The position numbers and the translations under genes are program-made. A DNA stretch of 64,000 bases. Source: JAAGZL01 sp050297535. GTDB lineage: Bacteria; Pseudomonadota; Gammaproteobacteria; Chromatiales; Chromatiaceae. The DNA is taken from contig JBNKSV010000008.1 of NCBI GenBank assembly GCA_050297535.1, positions 7,984-71,983 of the forward strand. Direction: 5' to 3'. A model generated the notes under the pieces. It did not search any database and was not told where the DNA came from. It saw only the letters and a program-made list of their open reading frames with translations. Positions 43,766-53,463 of this stretch are shown here, piece by piece; position 1 is the first letter of the stretch, and each line of letters opens with the position of its first letter.

Positions 43766-44497
43766 CTAAAACCCCAAGCTCGATAACAGATCATCCACAT
43801 CATCCTGCCCGTGTACTACATCACCCTGTTCAACACCTGGTACCACAGGTCCCTCTAATGTATCGGCAGCCGATTTGTATTTGGTTTCAGGTAGCTTGGA
43901 ACCTGATATCCTCACCAGTTGTACAAGCTTGTCCTCTATGTCTGTTACCAAGGTTATAACCTTCCTGATGATTTGCCCGGTCAGGTCCTGAAAATCCTGC
44001 GCCAGAAGCACATCAGATAGGTTTTTGTGCAGGGCATGCGAATGCCCTTTTGCTATGTCAAGAAAGCTGGAAAGATCATTGCTCAAGGCGCGAAAATCAT
44101 CTACAGATAGCTGCCTTCCCTTAAATTTGTCCCACTCGTCTGAGAGTAGCGCCGCCTTATTTCCGAGCTCATCGGCCAGTGGCAGACTCTCCTCTACCGC
44201 ATTCAAAGTTGTGTTTGCCGACCTCTCAGTCATCTCAATCACATAACTGAGGCGTTCACTCGCGTCCGGAATCTCACGTTGGGCCAGGTCCGCAATCTTG
44301 GCATCAAGCAGAAAACCATTTATAGCTTCATGTAGCTCCCTGGTCAGACGTCCCACCTCACGGAACAGGGTGCTATCTGAGAAGTCTGATAGCTCTTCAA
44401 GCGCCTGGTCGGCTGCTGTCATATCGTCAGCTTCTATCGCGGCTACTAATTTTTTTGCCTTTTCCAATAATTCTTGTTTTGAACCGGTATCAACCAT
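43766..44497 (-). CDS. cheZ: Chemotaxis phosphatase CheZ
   Basis: This 243-residue helical protein has the CheZ catalytic helix DVLLAQDFQDLTGQIIRKV, with the essential Asp and Gln, and a C-terminal CheY-tethering helix (HGQDDVDDLLSSLGF). Long coiled-coil helices lie between. It dephosphorylates CheY. It is placed between cheY and cheA, as usual. The first codons after ATG are well supported; the gap to cheA is 11 nt. Confidence 0.92.
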   Translation of the reverse strand: MVDTGSKQELLEKAKKLVAAIEADDMTAADQALEELSDFSDSTLFREVGRLTRELHEAINGFLLDAKIADLAQREIPDASERLSYVIEMTERSANTTLNAVEESLPLADELGNKAALLSDEWDKFKGRQLSVDDFRALSNDLSSFLDIAKGHSHALHKNLSDVLLAQDFQDLTGQIIRKVITLVTDIEDKLVQLVRISGSKLPETKYKSAADTLEGPVVPGVEQGDVVHGQDDVDDLLSSLGF

Positions 44498-44522
44498 ACT
44501 GGTCTCCTGCTTTATTTAAAGA

Positions 44523-44909
44523 TTAACCCCCGACCCGCTCAAAGATCTTATCTATCTTCTCTTGTAGGGTTGCAGCAGTAAATGGTTTTACTACATAACC
44601 ATTAACACCAGCCTGAGCGGCCTCAATGATCTGCTCACGTTTGGATTCGGCTGTCACCATAAGTACTGGAAGGTTAACCAGGTTGGAATCGTTGCGTACT
44701 GCTTTTAGCAAATCTATACCGGTCATGCCCGGCATATTCCAATCCGTCACCAGGAAGTCATATTTGCCTGTTTGCAACATTGGTAAAGCAGTAGTACCGT
44801 CATCAGCTTCGTCGGTGTTTGTGAACCCAAGATCCCTAAGCAGATTTTTTATGATCCGCCGCATTGTGGAGAAATCATCCACAATTAGAATCTTCATGTT
44901 CTTATCCAA
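44523..44909 (-). CDS. cheY: Chemotaxis response regulator CheY
   Basis: This 128-residue single receiver begins MDKNMKILIVDDFSTMRRI, with phospho-Asp in FLVTDWNMPGMTG, Thr in VLMVTAE and Lys in YVVKPF. The start is a TTG at 44909: AGGAGG lies exactly 5 nt before it, whereas the internal ATG (44897) would be 17 nt away, and family members also start MDKNMK. Phosphorylated CheY binds FliM to change flagellar rotation. Confidence 0.95.
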   Translation of the reverse strand: MDKNMKILIVDDFSTMRRIIKNLLRDLGFTNTDEADDGTTALPMLQTGKYDFLVTDWNMPGMTGIDLLKAVRNDSNLVNLPVLMVTAESKREQIIEAAQAGVNGYVVKPFTAATLQEKIDKIFERVGG

Positions 44910-44968
44910 AATAACCTCCTAACTTAGGCTTTACAGTCAAATATATTTAGTTGTTTTACCAGCCAAAT

Positions 44969-45715
44969 TTACAATCTATCGTCATCTGTGTCCGCCAACC
45001 ATTCGGTCAGCCTGGAACGTAATCTGAATGTGGCCTGGCTATGGATCTGGCATGCCCTGGATTCAGTAACACCAAGTACCTGGCCAATCTCCCGCAAATT
45101 CATCTCATCATCGTAGTACAGGGCAATTACCAATCTTTCCCTTTCCGGCAGACTGGCTATGGCCTCTGCCAATGAATCCCTGAATTCACTCCTCTGGAAT
45201 CCTTCAAGAGGCTCCGAAGCAGCGTTATCCATCCTGTCTGTTGGAAGCTCTCCTACTACCCGCAATTCTTCAACACTGAACACCCTGCAACCGGACGAAT
45301 CCAACAAAATCTTATGGTATTCCTCAAGCGAGATCCCCATGGCATCTGCTACTTCCACATCCCGCGCATCTCTGCCCTCACTGTTCTCTATCTCCCGCAT
45401 CACCTCAGATACCATCCTGGCCTTGCGATGCACCGACCTTGGCGTCCAGTCACTACGTCTTATCTCGTCCAGCATGGCCCCGCGTATACGGATGCCCGCG
45501 TAGGTCTCAAAGCTTGCCCCTCTGCTCTTATCATAATGTCTGCTGGCTTCCAGCAGACCGATCATCCCGGCCTGGATCAGATCGTCTACCTGCACATTCG
45601 GCGGCAACCGGTTCATCAGATGGTATGCGATACGTTTGACCAGTGGTGCGTGCTGGTTAACTAATGTATCGGCATTCTGATCCTGAACTGAACTGTATGC
45701 CGCCAATCCTTTCAC
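44969..45715 (-). CDS. fliA: RNA polymerase sigma-28 factor FliA
   Basis: This is a 248-residue sigma-70-family protein of the FliA group. Region 2 is LVNQHAPLVKRIAYHLMNRL and DLIQAGMIGLLEASRHYD, with SFETYAGIRIRGAMLDEIR. Region 4 is LPERERLVIALYYDDEMNL and LGVTESRACQIHSQA. It transcribes late flagellar and chemotaxis genes and is held off by FlgM before export. Its start overlaps the fleN stop by 4 nt, and cheY follows with a 59-nt gap. Confidence 0.95.
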   Translation of the reverse strand: MKGLAAYSSVQDQNADTLVNQHAPLVKRIAYHLMNRLPPNVQVDDLIQAGMIGLLEASRHYDKSRGASFETYAGIRIRGAMLDEIRRSDWTPRSVHRKARMVSEVMREIENSEGRDARDVEVADAMGISLEEYHKILLDSSGCRVFSVEELRVVGELPTDRMDNAASEPLEGFQRSEFRDSLAEAIASLPERERLVIALYYDDEMNLREIGQVLGVTESRACQIHSQATFRLRSRLTEWLADTDDDRL

Positions 45716-46593
45716 AGACGCATCCCCTCTTTCTTACTTGAGTATTGAACCAACTGTTCAACGAAAAACTGAAGATGCCCACTGGCTCCATCCGGTATAG
45801 GCCAGTTATCGGCCTTCTGGGCCAAATTCTTTAATATTTGTGCAGAACTGCTGCGGGGGAAGGCGTGAACCACCGGCCTTTGGCTCTTGATGGCCTTTCG
45901 CATGTACTCATCGTAGGGAATGCTTCCCATGAAATTGAGCATTACATCCAGATAACGGTCGGTTACGCGGCACAGTTTATTGTACAGATCACGCCCTTCC
46001 TGGGCGCTCCTGGTCATATTGGCAAGGATTCTGAATCTGTTTATGCCGTATTCTCTATTCAACAATTTAATCATGGCGTAGGCGTCGGTAATAGAAGCCG
46101 GCTCATCACATACCACCACTATCAACTCCTGAACGGCTCGACTGAAACTGATCACAGTATCAGAGATTCCAGCCGCCGTGTCCACGATAAGCACATCCAG
46201 GTCATGGCTTAGATCGCTGAAACCCCGAATAAGACCGGCGTGTTCCGCTTCGCTCAGTTCAGCCATCTGCCTTATTCCTGATGCTGCTGGTACGATCTTG
46301 ACGCCGGACGGGCCTTCTATGACCACCTCCTCCAACGTCTTTTCACCGCGCAGGACATGAGATAGATCAAACTCAGGATGCAATCCCAGTACTACATCAA
46401 TATTAGCCAAACCAAGATCGGCATCCAAGATCAGCACCCGCTTACCGATATCGGCCATAGCCACGGCTAGATTTACTGATACATTGGTCTTGCCTACCCC
46501 GCCCTTGCCGCCGGTAACCGCTATCGCTCGTATAGGTGTGGGTTCTACCATTCTTCTTAGTCCTGCCGCCTGGTCTATCTTAGACATGAGCAT
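45712..46593 (-). CDS. fleN: Flagellar number regulator FleN/FlhG (MinD-like ATPase)
   Basis: This is a protein of about 293 residues. A deviant Walker A (VTGGKGGVGKTNVSVNL), ILDADLGLANIDVVLGL and VLIVDTAAGISDTVISFS mark the MinD-like fold. I take the ATG at 46593 as start; a TTG at 46611 is in frame behind no clear site, and another ATG lies at 46587. FleN antagonises FleQ and limits polar flagella to one. The gene overlaps the end of flhF slightly, typical of the flhF-fleN-fliA unit. Confidence 0.93.
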   Translation of the reverse strand: MLMSKIDQAAGLRRMVEPTPIRAIAVTGGKGGVGKTNVSVNLAVAMADIGKRVLILDADLGLANIDVVLGLHPEFDLSHVLRGEKTLEEVVIEGPSGVKIVPAASGIRQMAELSEAEHAGLIRGFSDLSHDLDVLIVDTAAGISDTVISFSRAVQELIVVVCDEPASITDAYAMIKLLNREYGINRFRILANMTRSAQEGRDLYNKLCRVTDRYLDVMLNFMGSIPYDEYMRKAIKSQRPVVHAFPRSSSAQILKNLAQKADNWPIPDGASGHLQFFVEQLVQYSSKKEGMRL

Positions 46594-47833
46594 TTGCTCT
46601 CGACCCTCCAAGGGCCATGGCGAAGAATTCCTCGCTTAGCCCAATACCATCTTGCTGTGCCAGCCCTACCGCACGACTTACCAGCGAGTGGGGGCGTGCC
46701 AGGTGCAGGTCTTCCGGGACCCTTTGTCCGTCCGTCACGTATGAAACCTTTAATCCGCTACCAATTATGGCAGAAAGTACGCCACCCAATGATCCAGCTT
46801 CATCAAGTTTAGTCAAGATCATAGCCGCCGGATTGGAAACACCAAAGGACTTTATCGCCTGCTTCATGGTAGCCTGCTGGGTGGTGGCCGATAACGTCAA
46901 TAGGGTTTGCACCTTTCTACGTCCAGCCCTCAGAACGCCTAACTGCTCGCTTATGCGCACATCTTGTTGACTCATGCCGGCGGTGTCTATGAGTACCAGA
47001 CGCTTATCGGCAAATACATTTAGGGCTATATTCAGTTCTTCGGTATTAGAGGCGGAGCGTATGGGCACGTCCAGGATGCGGGCATAATTAGTAATCTGCT
47101 CCTGAGCGCCGATACGGTAATTATCCATGGTTATGAGCGCCACATGGCGGTTGCCGTGCCGCAAGGCATAACGGGATGCCAGCTTGGCCAGCGTCGTGGT
47201 CTTACCCACACCGGTAGGCCCGATAATGGCCACAACCCCTCCATGTTCCAGGATATTGTCACCGGTGGTATCTATATCTGTAGAAAGAAAATACAAGGCC
47301 TTGCGCCAGCCATCCTCAAGACTGGTAAAGCCGTTACACTTCTTAACCAGATAGTGGCAGATCTCGGGGCTCAAACCGATGGCCATCAATCGACGCAGTA
47401 GCTCACGTACCACTGGTTTACGCTGACCCATATCCCGCCAGGTCAACTCGGATAGATCATTTTCCACCATACGTCGCAGATTTTGCATCTCCTCGCGCAT
47501 CTCTTTGAGAATGGGGTCTTGGCTCCACTCAACCCTGGGCGGTCTGGAAGCGGTAGTGTATTGAGGTCTGTATTCGCTTGCGCTGTCATCCGAGACATCA
47601 CTGTAATCCGATGGGAATGGGGTTACCACAGTATCTTCGATACGTGACTCTGTTCTAGTGGTAGATCGTGGGGATGGGGAGAATGCGGTCTCGTCAAAAT
47701 CCAGGGCAGCCATCAACTCAACCCCGCCGGCAACCGATTTGTTTGAAAGAATTACTGCATCAGGACCCAAGGTCTCACGTACTTGCCTGATGGCGCCACG
47801 CATGTCTTCTGAAAAAAAGCGTTTTATCTTCAT
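46580..47833 (-). CDS. flhF: Flagellar positioning GTPase FlhF (SRP-like)
   Basis: This is a 417-residue protein from the ATG at 47833 (MKIKRFFSEDMRGAIRQVRE). The SRP-type GTPase motifs are GPTGVGKTTTLAKLA, DNYRIGAQEQ, LIDTAGMSQ and TKLDEAGSLGG. The basic, variable B domain fills residues 60-150. FlhF marks the pole for flagellum assembly and works with FleN. It lies 61 nt downstream of flhA. Confidence 0.93.
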   Translation of the reverse strand: MKIKRFFSEDMRGAIRQVRETLGPDAVILSNKSVAGGVELMAALDFDETAFSPSPRSTTRTESRIEDTVVTPFPSDYSDVSDDSASEYRPQYTTASRPPRVEWSQDPILKEMREEMQNLRRMVENDLSELTWRDMGQRKPVVRELLRRLMAIGLSPEICHYLVKKCNGFTSLEDGWRKALYFLSTDIDTTGDNILEHGGVVAIIGPTGVGKTTTLAKLASRYALRHGNRHVALITMDNYRIGAQEQITNYARILDVPIRSASNTEELNIALNVFADKRLVLIDTAGMSQQDVRISEQLGVLRAGRRKVQTLLTLSATTQQATMKQAIKSFGVSNPAAMILTKLDEAGSLGGVLSAIIGSGLKVSYVTDGQRVPEDLHLARPHSLVSRAVGLAQQDGIGLSEEFFAMALGGSRANAHV

Positions 47834-47894
47834 GTCCTCAATCCCCAATTAGGATGTATCTGTTTGCAATCGCCATATCCATGGCCTTCTCCCT

Positions 47895-50006
47895 TTATCT
47901 GACGTCATTTGCCAGCTCCTTGCCAGACCTTCCCACCGTCGCCACCACCTTGATCTGACGGTTATCAGGTATCTCGTTGTAGGACAATACCTGCATACCA
48001 GGAACGCTATGCTTCACAAATCTGGCTATCCATGGCCTTATGCCGGCGGCAACCAGCAGGATGGCGCTTTCTCCCATCATCTCCCGCTGTTTTGCGGTCT
48101 GCACCAAGGCCTTTTGCATCTGTTCCGCAAGTCCCGGCTCAAACCCGGCACCATCTCCATCAGAACTCAATAGGGTCTGCTGCAATATCTGTTCCAGACC
48201 AGGATCGAGGACGATTACAGGTATTTCTTCTGTGGGTCCAACCAGTTGCTGCACGATTGTGCGGGATAGGGCCACCCTAACGGCCGCTGTCAAAACGCCG
48301 GTGTCTTGACTCATGGGCGCGTGTTCCGCCAATGTTTCGGCGATTGTGCGGATATCACGAATCGGAACGCCTTCCATGAGAAGGTTTTGCAGAATCCTCA
48401 GCACCTGCCCCAGAGACATGGTCTTTGGCACCAAGTCCTCCACCAGTTTGGCAGCACTCTTGGCCAGCACATCCAACAGTTGTTGTACCTCTTCATGCCC
48501 CAAAAGCTCATGGGAATGAGACTGCAGTATCTCGCTTAGATGGGTCGCCACCACGGTGCTGGCATCCACCACGGTGTAACCCAGACTCTGGGCATGATCA
48601 CGCTTATCCGGCTCGATCCAGACCGCATCCAGGCCAAATGCCGGGTCCTTGGTTTCCACACCCTGCAATGTGCCAAACACCCTTCCGGGATTGATGGCCA
48701 GTTCCCGGTCAGTCCTGATCTCAGCCTCGGAGATGGTGGCTCCATGCAGGGTGATCCGGTAACTGTTGGGATTGAGGTCCAGGTTATCCCGAATATGCAC
48801 CGGCTGAATAAGGAAGCCCAATTCCTGTGACAGCTTTTTACGTACTCCCTTGATGCGATCCATCAGTTGTCCACCCTGGTTTCTATCCACCAGCGGGATC
48901 AGCCGGTAACCCACCTCCAGACCTATGATATCTACTGGCTGCACATCATCCCAGGTCAACTCTTTGGGGGCGGCCGGGGCCTCACGCACCACCTCTGGAA
49001 CCTGCTGTTGCGCACGCTCCTCTTCCTGGCGCTGGGCGATCATATAGGCACCAGCCCCGGCAGCGGCGGCCAGGGACAGAAAGGCAAAGTTCGGCATGCC
49101 GGGAATTATGCCCATGATACCCAGCACCCCGGCAGCCACTGCCAGAGATTTGGGGTTGGCGAACAACTGACTGATAATCTGGGAGCCGACATCCTCGGAG
49201 CTGGCCACCCTGGTCACGATGATGGCGGCAGATGTGGAGAGCAACAGCGACGGGATCTGAGCCACCAGACCGTCACCTATGGTCAGCAGAGTGTAAAAGC
49301 GCAAAGCGGTGGAGAAATCCAGACCGTGCTGGAGCATACCTATGCCCAGACCACCGATGATGTTGATGAACAGAATCAGGATACCGGCCACCGCATCGCC
49401 ACGCACAAACTTACTGGCGCCATCCATCGCCCCGTAAAAATCAGCCTCCTGCGCTACCTCTTCGCGTCTGGACTTGGCCTCGTCCTGATTGATCAGCCCT
49501 GAGTTCAGATCGGCATCAATGGCCATCTGTTTACCTGGCATAGCATCCAGGGTAAACCTGGCGCTCACCTCTGAGACACGACCAGCGCCCTTGGTAACGA
49601 CCACGAAGTTGATGATAACCAGGATGAAAAAGACCACCAGGCCGACTGCGTAGTTTCCCCCGATAACGAACGACCCGAAGGCCTCAATCACCTTACCGGC
49701 GGCATCACCTCCGGTATGTCCCTCCAGCAATACCACACGGGTTGAGGCCACATTGAGGGCCAGACGCAGCAAAGTGGCAACCAGTAGCAGGCTGGGGAAT
49801 ACGCCGAAATCCAACGGCTTTTGGGTGTATACGACCACCAGCAGGACCACCAAAGACAAGGCAATATTGAAGGTAAAGAACATATCCAGGGCGATCGGTG
49901 GCATGGGGATGATCACCATGGCCAGGATCATCATCAAAATCATCGGCACCCCTATGCCCTTGGCGCCCCCGGATTTCACACTTTCTAGAATCGTCGTTGC
50001 ATTCAT
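47895..50006 (-). CDS. flhA: Flagellar export gate protein FlhA
   Basis: This is a 703-residue protein: about eight membrane helices (LLVVYTQKPLDFGVFPSLLL and others), the cytoplasmic FHIPEP region (VSARFTLDAMPGKQMAIDADLN), and a large soluble domain that docks export chaperones (ELGFLIQPVHIRDNL). It forms the nonameric ring of the flagellar type III export gate. It lies 21 nt behind flhB. Length is normal. Confidence 0.95.
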   Translation of the reverse strand: MNATTILESVKSGGAKGIGVPMILMMILAMVIIPMPPIALDMFFTFNIALSLVVLLVVVYTQKPLDFGVFPSLLLVATLLRLALNVASTRVVLLEGHTGGDAAGKVIEAFGSFVIGGNYAVGLVVFFILVIINFVVVTKGAGRVSEVSARFTLDAMPGKQMAIDADLNSGLINQDEAKSRREEVAQEADFYGAMDGASKFVRGDAVAGILILFINIIGGLGIGMLQHGLDFSTALRFYTLLTIGDGLVAQIPSLLLSTSAAIIVTRVASSEDVGSQIISQLFANPKSLAVAAGVLGIMGIIPGMPNFAFLSLAAAAGAGAYMIAQRQEEERAQQQVPEVVREAPAAPKELTWDDVQPVDIIGLEVGYRLIPLVDRNQGGQLMDRIKGVRKKLSQELGFLIQPVHIRDNLDLNPNSYRITLHGATISEAEIRTDRELAINPGRVFGTLQGVETKDPAFGLDAVWIEPDKRDHAQSLGYTVVDASTVVATHLSEILQSHSHELLGHEEVQQLLDVLAKSAAKLVEDLVPKTMSLGQVLRILQNLLMEGVPIRDIRTIAETLAEHAPMSQDTGVLTAAVRVALSRTIVQQLVGPTEEIPVIVLDPGLEQILQQTLLSSDGDGAGFEPGLAEQMQKALVQTAKQREMMGESAILLVAAGIRPWIARFVKHSVPGMQVLSYNEIPDNRQIKVVATVGRSGKELANDVR

Positions 50007-50027
50007 ATCGTTAAATCTTATGTCCTG

Positions 50028-51176
50028 TTACTCATCATCACCCGGTACCTGATATTCGTCCGGTATAGGTAGATCTGTCGGCATATCCGGCTTCACTCCA
50101 CCACTGGTTCGATAGATACGCATCTGAAATATGTAGGCCAGCACCTTGGCTACAGCGAGATAAAGTCCGGCCGGAATAGCATCGCCCAGTTCGACGCTGA
50201 AATAGATGGCGCGGGCCAGCATAGGTGCCTCCAGCATCGGTACCTGATGCTCCAGAGCCACCCGTCTGATATTCGCGGCCACCTCGCCACTGCCCTTGGC
50301 CACCACCTCTGGCGCCATCATCTTATCCTGGTCATAACGCAGAGCTATGGCATAGTGGGTGGGGTTGGTGACGATCACATCCGCCTTCGGCACCTCTTCC
50401 ATCATGCGCCTACGCGCGAGTTCGCGTTGCAGGTTACGAATTCTGCCCCTAACCTCGGGACGTCCTTCCGTATCCTTCATCTCTTCCCGCATTTCCTGCC
50501 TGGTCATCTTCAGTTGTCGCTTGTGTTGCCACAACTGGAATGGCGCATCTATCATTGCGATGACAATGAGAGTGGAAGCAATCAGGATAAACGACCCACC
50601 AATCAGACTAGTCATCTCAGATATGGCCGAATGCAGGTCCATATTGCTTAGCCCCAGATAGTCACCCAGGGTATTCCACAGCACCATTCCGGTAGCGCTG
50701 GCGACCAATACAAACTTCGCCAGTGCCTTGAGGAGTTCAACTAAACCACGCAAGGAGAACACACGTTTGATACCGGAAATTGGATTGAGCTTTTCGAACT
50801 TAGGCGCCAGAGATTCAGCACTAAAGTTATAGCCGCCAAGGGCTACCGAACTCCCTATGGCCAGCACGATCACCACCAGGAAAAATGGCAACAACATAAT
50901 CAGGGCATCCTGAATAGCCAGGGCCAGACGATTCACCATCGCAGTGGTATCGTACATATCCTGGCGTGGGATGGTGAAGTTATTGGCCATTAACTCCCAC
51001 AGACCCTGACCTAGATGACTGCTCATACTAACCAGCGCAATCCCGCCTATCAGGGTTATGGCCATGGTATTCAACTCTCGGGAACGAGCCACCTGCCCCT
51101 TCTTTTGGGCGTCCCGCAAGCGCTTCGCTGTCGGTTCCTCTGTTTTCTCCTGACCGTCTTGATTCTCTTCAGCCAT
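50028..51176 (-). CDS. flhB: Flagellar export switch protein FlhB
   Basis: This is a 382-residue protein with four membrane spans and a cytoplasmic tail carrying the self-cleaving NPTH sequence (VIVTNPTHYAIAL). The N-terminus EENQDGQEKTEEPTAKRLRD is typical. Cleavage after the Asn of NPTH switches substrate from hook to filament. The gene is 10 nt downstream of fliR. Intact. Confidence 0.95.
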   Translation of the reverse strand: MAEENQDGQEKTEEPTAKRLRDAQKKGQVARSRELNTMAITLIGGIALVSMSSHLGQGLWELMANNFTIPRQDMYDTTAMVNRLALAIQDALIMLLPFFLVVIVLAIGSSVALGGYNFSAESLAPKFEKLNPISGIKRVFSLRGLVELLKALAKFVLVASATGMVLWNTLGDYLGLSNMDLHSAISEMTSLIGGSFILIASTLIVIAMIDAPFQLWQHKRQLKMTRQEMREEMKDTEGRPEVRGRIRNLQRELARRRMMEEVPKADVIVTNPTHYAIALRYDQDKMMAPEVVAKGSGEVAANIRRVALEHQVPMLEAPMLARAIYFSVELGDAIPAGLYLAVAKVLAYIFQMRIYRTSGGVKPDMPTDLPIPDEYQVPGDDE

Positions 51177-51186
51177 CCCGGAATCC

Positions 51187-51966
51187 TCAGGCCGTTATCA
51201 GAACCAGGGTACGAATAAAACTCAAGGCTTCGTTCACCAGTTCACCAAATTTGTCAAACAGGTTCGGCAGGGTTAATAACATCAGAATAAAACCGATCAT
51301 CATGGTCATGGGGAAGCCTACCGCGAAGATGTTTAACTGCGGAGCGGCCCTGGTGATGACGCCCATACCCAGATTGACCAGCAACAACGCCGCAATCGCC
51401 GGTAGCGCCATAAGCAGACCAGCGGAAAACATATTGCTGGCCCAGAGCACTATATCCCTCAGGTTTGCCTGAGTGATACCGTCTACCGCAACCGGCAAGG
51501 TGTAAAAACTTCTGGCCAATATGTCCAGCATGAACAGATGACCATTCAGAATAAGGAATAACAAAGTGGTGAGGATGATGTAGTACTGGGCCAGCACCGG
51601 TACCTGCACCCCGTTTTGCGGGTCCATCATGGATGCAAAGCCTAAACCCATGCTGTAGGCCAGGGCCTGCCCCCCGAATACCATGGCGCCAAACACCAAT
51701 TGCATGATGAAGCCCATGGCCAAGCCGATGAGTACCTGTTGTACCGCAATGAGCAGGGCTGCCGGACTGAACACCTCCACCACCGGCGGTTGCGGAATCA
51801 AAGGCATCAGCACGAAGCTAAGTATCAGGGCGATACCGATACGCAGGCGTTTCGGGGTCTGGCGTGAACTGAAGATAGGGGCTGCGGCAACCATCGCACT
51901 TATGCGTATCAGCGGCCAAAGAAAGGCTGCTAACCATGCGCTTAATTGTGCCTCTGTGAAAATCAT
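51187..51966 (-). CDS. fliR: Flagellar export protein FliR
   Basis: This is a 259-residue polytopic protein with about six membrane spans. Family signatures include FLWPLIRISAMVAAAPIFSS at the N-terminus and LPAIAALLLVNLGMGVITRAA before the last helix. With FliP and FliQ it forms the core export gate. It lies 47 nt behind fliQ. Confidence 0.93.
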   Translation of the reverse strand: MIFTEAQLSAWLAAFLWPLIRISAMVAAAPIFSSRQTPKRLRIGIALILSFVLMPLIPQPPVVEVFSPAALLIAVQQVLIGLAMGFIMQLVFGAMVFGGQALAYSMGLGFASMMDPQNGVQVPVLAQYYIILTTLLFLILNGHLFMLDILARSFYTLPVAVDGITQANLRDIVLWASNMFSAGLLMALPAIAALLLVNLGMGVITRAAPQLNIFAVGFPMTMMIGFILMLLTLPNLFDKFGELVNEALSFIRTLVLITA

Positions 51967-52013
51967 ACCTGTGATACTGTCCTAATATACTGTGCACTGG
52001 TTGAATATCTCTC

Positions 52014-52283
52014 CTATCCAATCAGTTCCGGAATACTCTCGATCAACTCAACGGTAAAATCTGTAATCAACTGCAACATCCATGGTCCCGCCATCATCAA
52101 CACCACGACTACTATTATCAGTTTTGGTATGAAGGTAAGGGTCATCTCGTTGATCTGAGTCGCCGCCTGAAACATAGCCACTACCAAGCCCACCAATAGA
52201 GCTGGAATCAAGATGGCACCGGCCAACAAGGTTGTCACCTCCAGCGCACGTTGTCCGATGTCTAATACTGAATCTGGAGTCAT
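52014..52283 (-). CDS. fliQ: Flagellar export protein FliQ
   Basis: This is an 89-residue protein from the ATG at 52283 (MTPDSVLDIGQRALEVTTLL), with two membrane helices separated by QAATQINEMTLTFIPKL, the family block. The start overlaps the fliP stop by 4 nt, which supports this ATG over an open upstream extension. Part of the FliPQR gate. Confidence 0.93.
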   Translation of the reverse strand: MTPDSVLDIGQRALEVTTLLAGAILIPALLVGLVVAMFQAATQINEMTLTFIPKLIIVVVVLMMAGPWMLQLITDFTVELIESIPELIG

Positions 52284-53026
52284 GGCATAAAGCTCGCTGC
52301 CAGGGTGCCAAACACCAGCGCCCAACCATCTACCAGTACAAACAACATGATCTTAAACGGCAAGGAAATGATTAACGGGGATAGCATCATCATGCCCATG
52401 GACATAAGGACACTCGCCACTACCAAATCAATCACCAGAAACGGAATAAACAGAAGAAAACCTATCTGAAAACCGGTCTTAAGTTCACTGGTGGCGAACG
52501 CAGGCAACAGCAGGGAGAAAGGGACCTTGTCCGGGGATTCGATTTCGCCAAAGTTTCCGATCTTGGCAAACAGATTCAGATCAGACTCCCTGGTCTGAGC
52601 CAACATAAATTCCCGCATCGGGACCTGCGCCGCCTCAAACGCCTGAGCCGTGGTTATCTTCTCCTCCAGATAAGGCTTTAATGAGACGTCATATACCTCA
52701 TTAAATACAGGCATCATAATGAATACCGTCAGGAACAACGCCAAACCGACCAAGAGCTGGTTGGATGGAGTATTCTGGGTTCCAAGGGCTTGACGCAGAA
52801 TAGCCAGCACAATGATAATGCGCGCAAATGAGGTCATCATGAGCAGAGCGCCCGGCAGCAGACTCAGGGCGGTCATAAAGATCAGGATCTGGATGCTCAG
52901 AGAATAGGTCTGTTCCCCACCCTTCCCCGGCGTTACGGTCAATGCCTCAAAACCTGTGGCGGCCTGCCCAGCCAACGGGACCAGAACGCAAAACAGCATT
53001 AACAGCAGGCCGATATACCTCTTCAT
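52280..53026 (-). CDS. fliP: Flagellar export protein FliP
   Basis: This is a 248-residue protein with a cleavable signal (MKRYIGLLLMLFCVLVPLAG) and four membrane spans. Family signatures are MTSFARIIIVLAILRQALGT and GMMMLSPLIISLPFKIMLFV. It is the main component of the export gate. It overlaps fliO and fliQ by 4 nt. Confidence 0.95.
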   Translation of the reverse strand: MKRYIGLLLMLFCVLVPLAGQAATGFEALTVTPGKGGEQTYSLSIQILIFMTALSLLPGALLMMTSFARIIIVLAILRQALGTQNTPSNQLLVGLALFLTVFIMMPVFNEVYDVSLKPYLEEKITTAQAFEAAQVPMREFMLAQTRESDLNLFAKIGNFGEIESPDKVPFSLLLPAFATSELKTGFQIGFLLFIPFLVIDLVVASVLMSMGMMMLSPLIISLPFKIMLFVLVDGWALVFGTLAASFMP

Positions 53027-53463
53027 GGCGCTTCGTCCTGCATCTGCTCATCCAATTGACTGGAGAATTCGTTGCCAGACACCTCACCATAAGGCTCTGC
53101 CTTGCCTTCATTGTCCCCGAGCACACACAGGGTCTGCACTCTACCGGGCGCGACACCCACCAGAATCCGTTTGTCTCCGGCCTCTAATATCACCGCCCTC
53201 TCCCTAGGCCCAAGTGATACACCACCAAGAATACGTACCATGCCTTTGCCAGCGGATGGGAAATTGCCAACCCGCTTGAACAACCAGGCAAGGATAAGGA
53301 TAAGGAATATTACCCCTGTTAGAACCGCAGCCATCTCCAGAACACTGCTGGCGCCCAAATTAGCGACAGGCGCCTTTGGAACTGATTCAGACTGAGTTGG
53401 CGCCGCTCCGAGCAGCGTAGGAACGATGCAAAAAACTGCCCCCATAAAGCGGAGGTTCTTCAT
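53023..53463 (-). CDS. fliO: Flagellar assembly protein FliO
   Basis: This 146-residue protein has an N-terminal signal or membrane segment, a second span (LEMAAVLTGVIFLILILAWL), and a soluble part with MVRILGGVSLGPRERAVILE and DKRILVGVAPG, typical of FliO. It helps assemble FliP. It overlaps fliN and fliP by 4 nt. Confidence 0.9.
   Translation of the reverse strand: MKNLRFMGAVFCIVPTLLGAAPTQSESVPKAPVANLGASSVLEMAAVLTGVIFLILILAWLFKRVGNFPSAGKGMVRILGGVSLGPRERAVILEAGDKRILVGVAPGRVQTLCVLGDNEGKAEPYGEVSGNEFSSQLDEQMQDEAP

Noticed and set aside
48867..49502. 211-codon plus-strand ORF inside flhA
   Set aside because: Antisense to a clear FlhA reading frame; no ribosome site and no recognisable domain.
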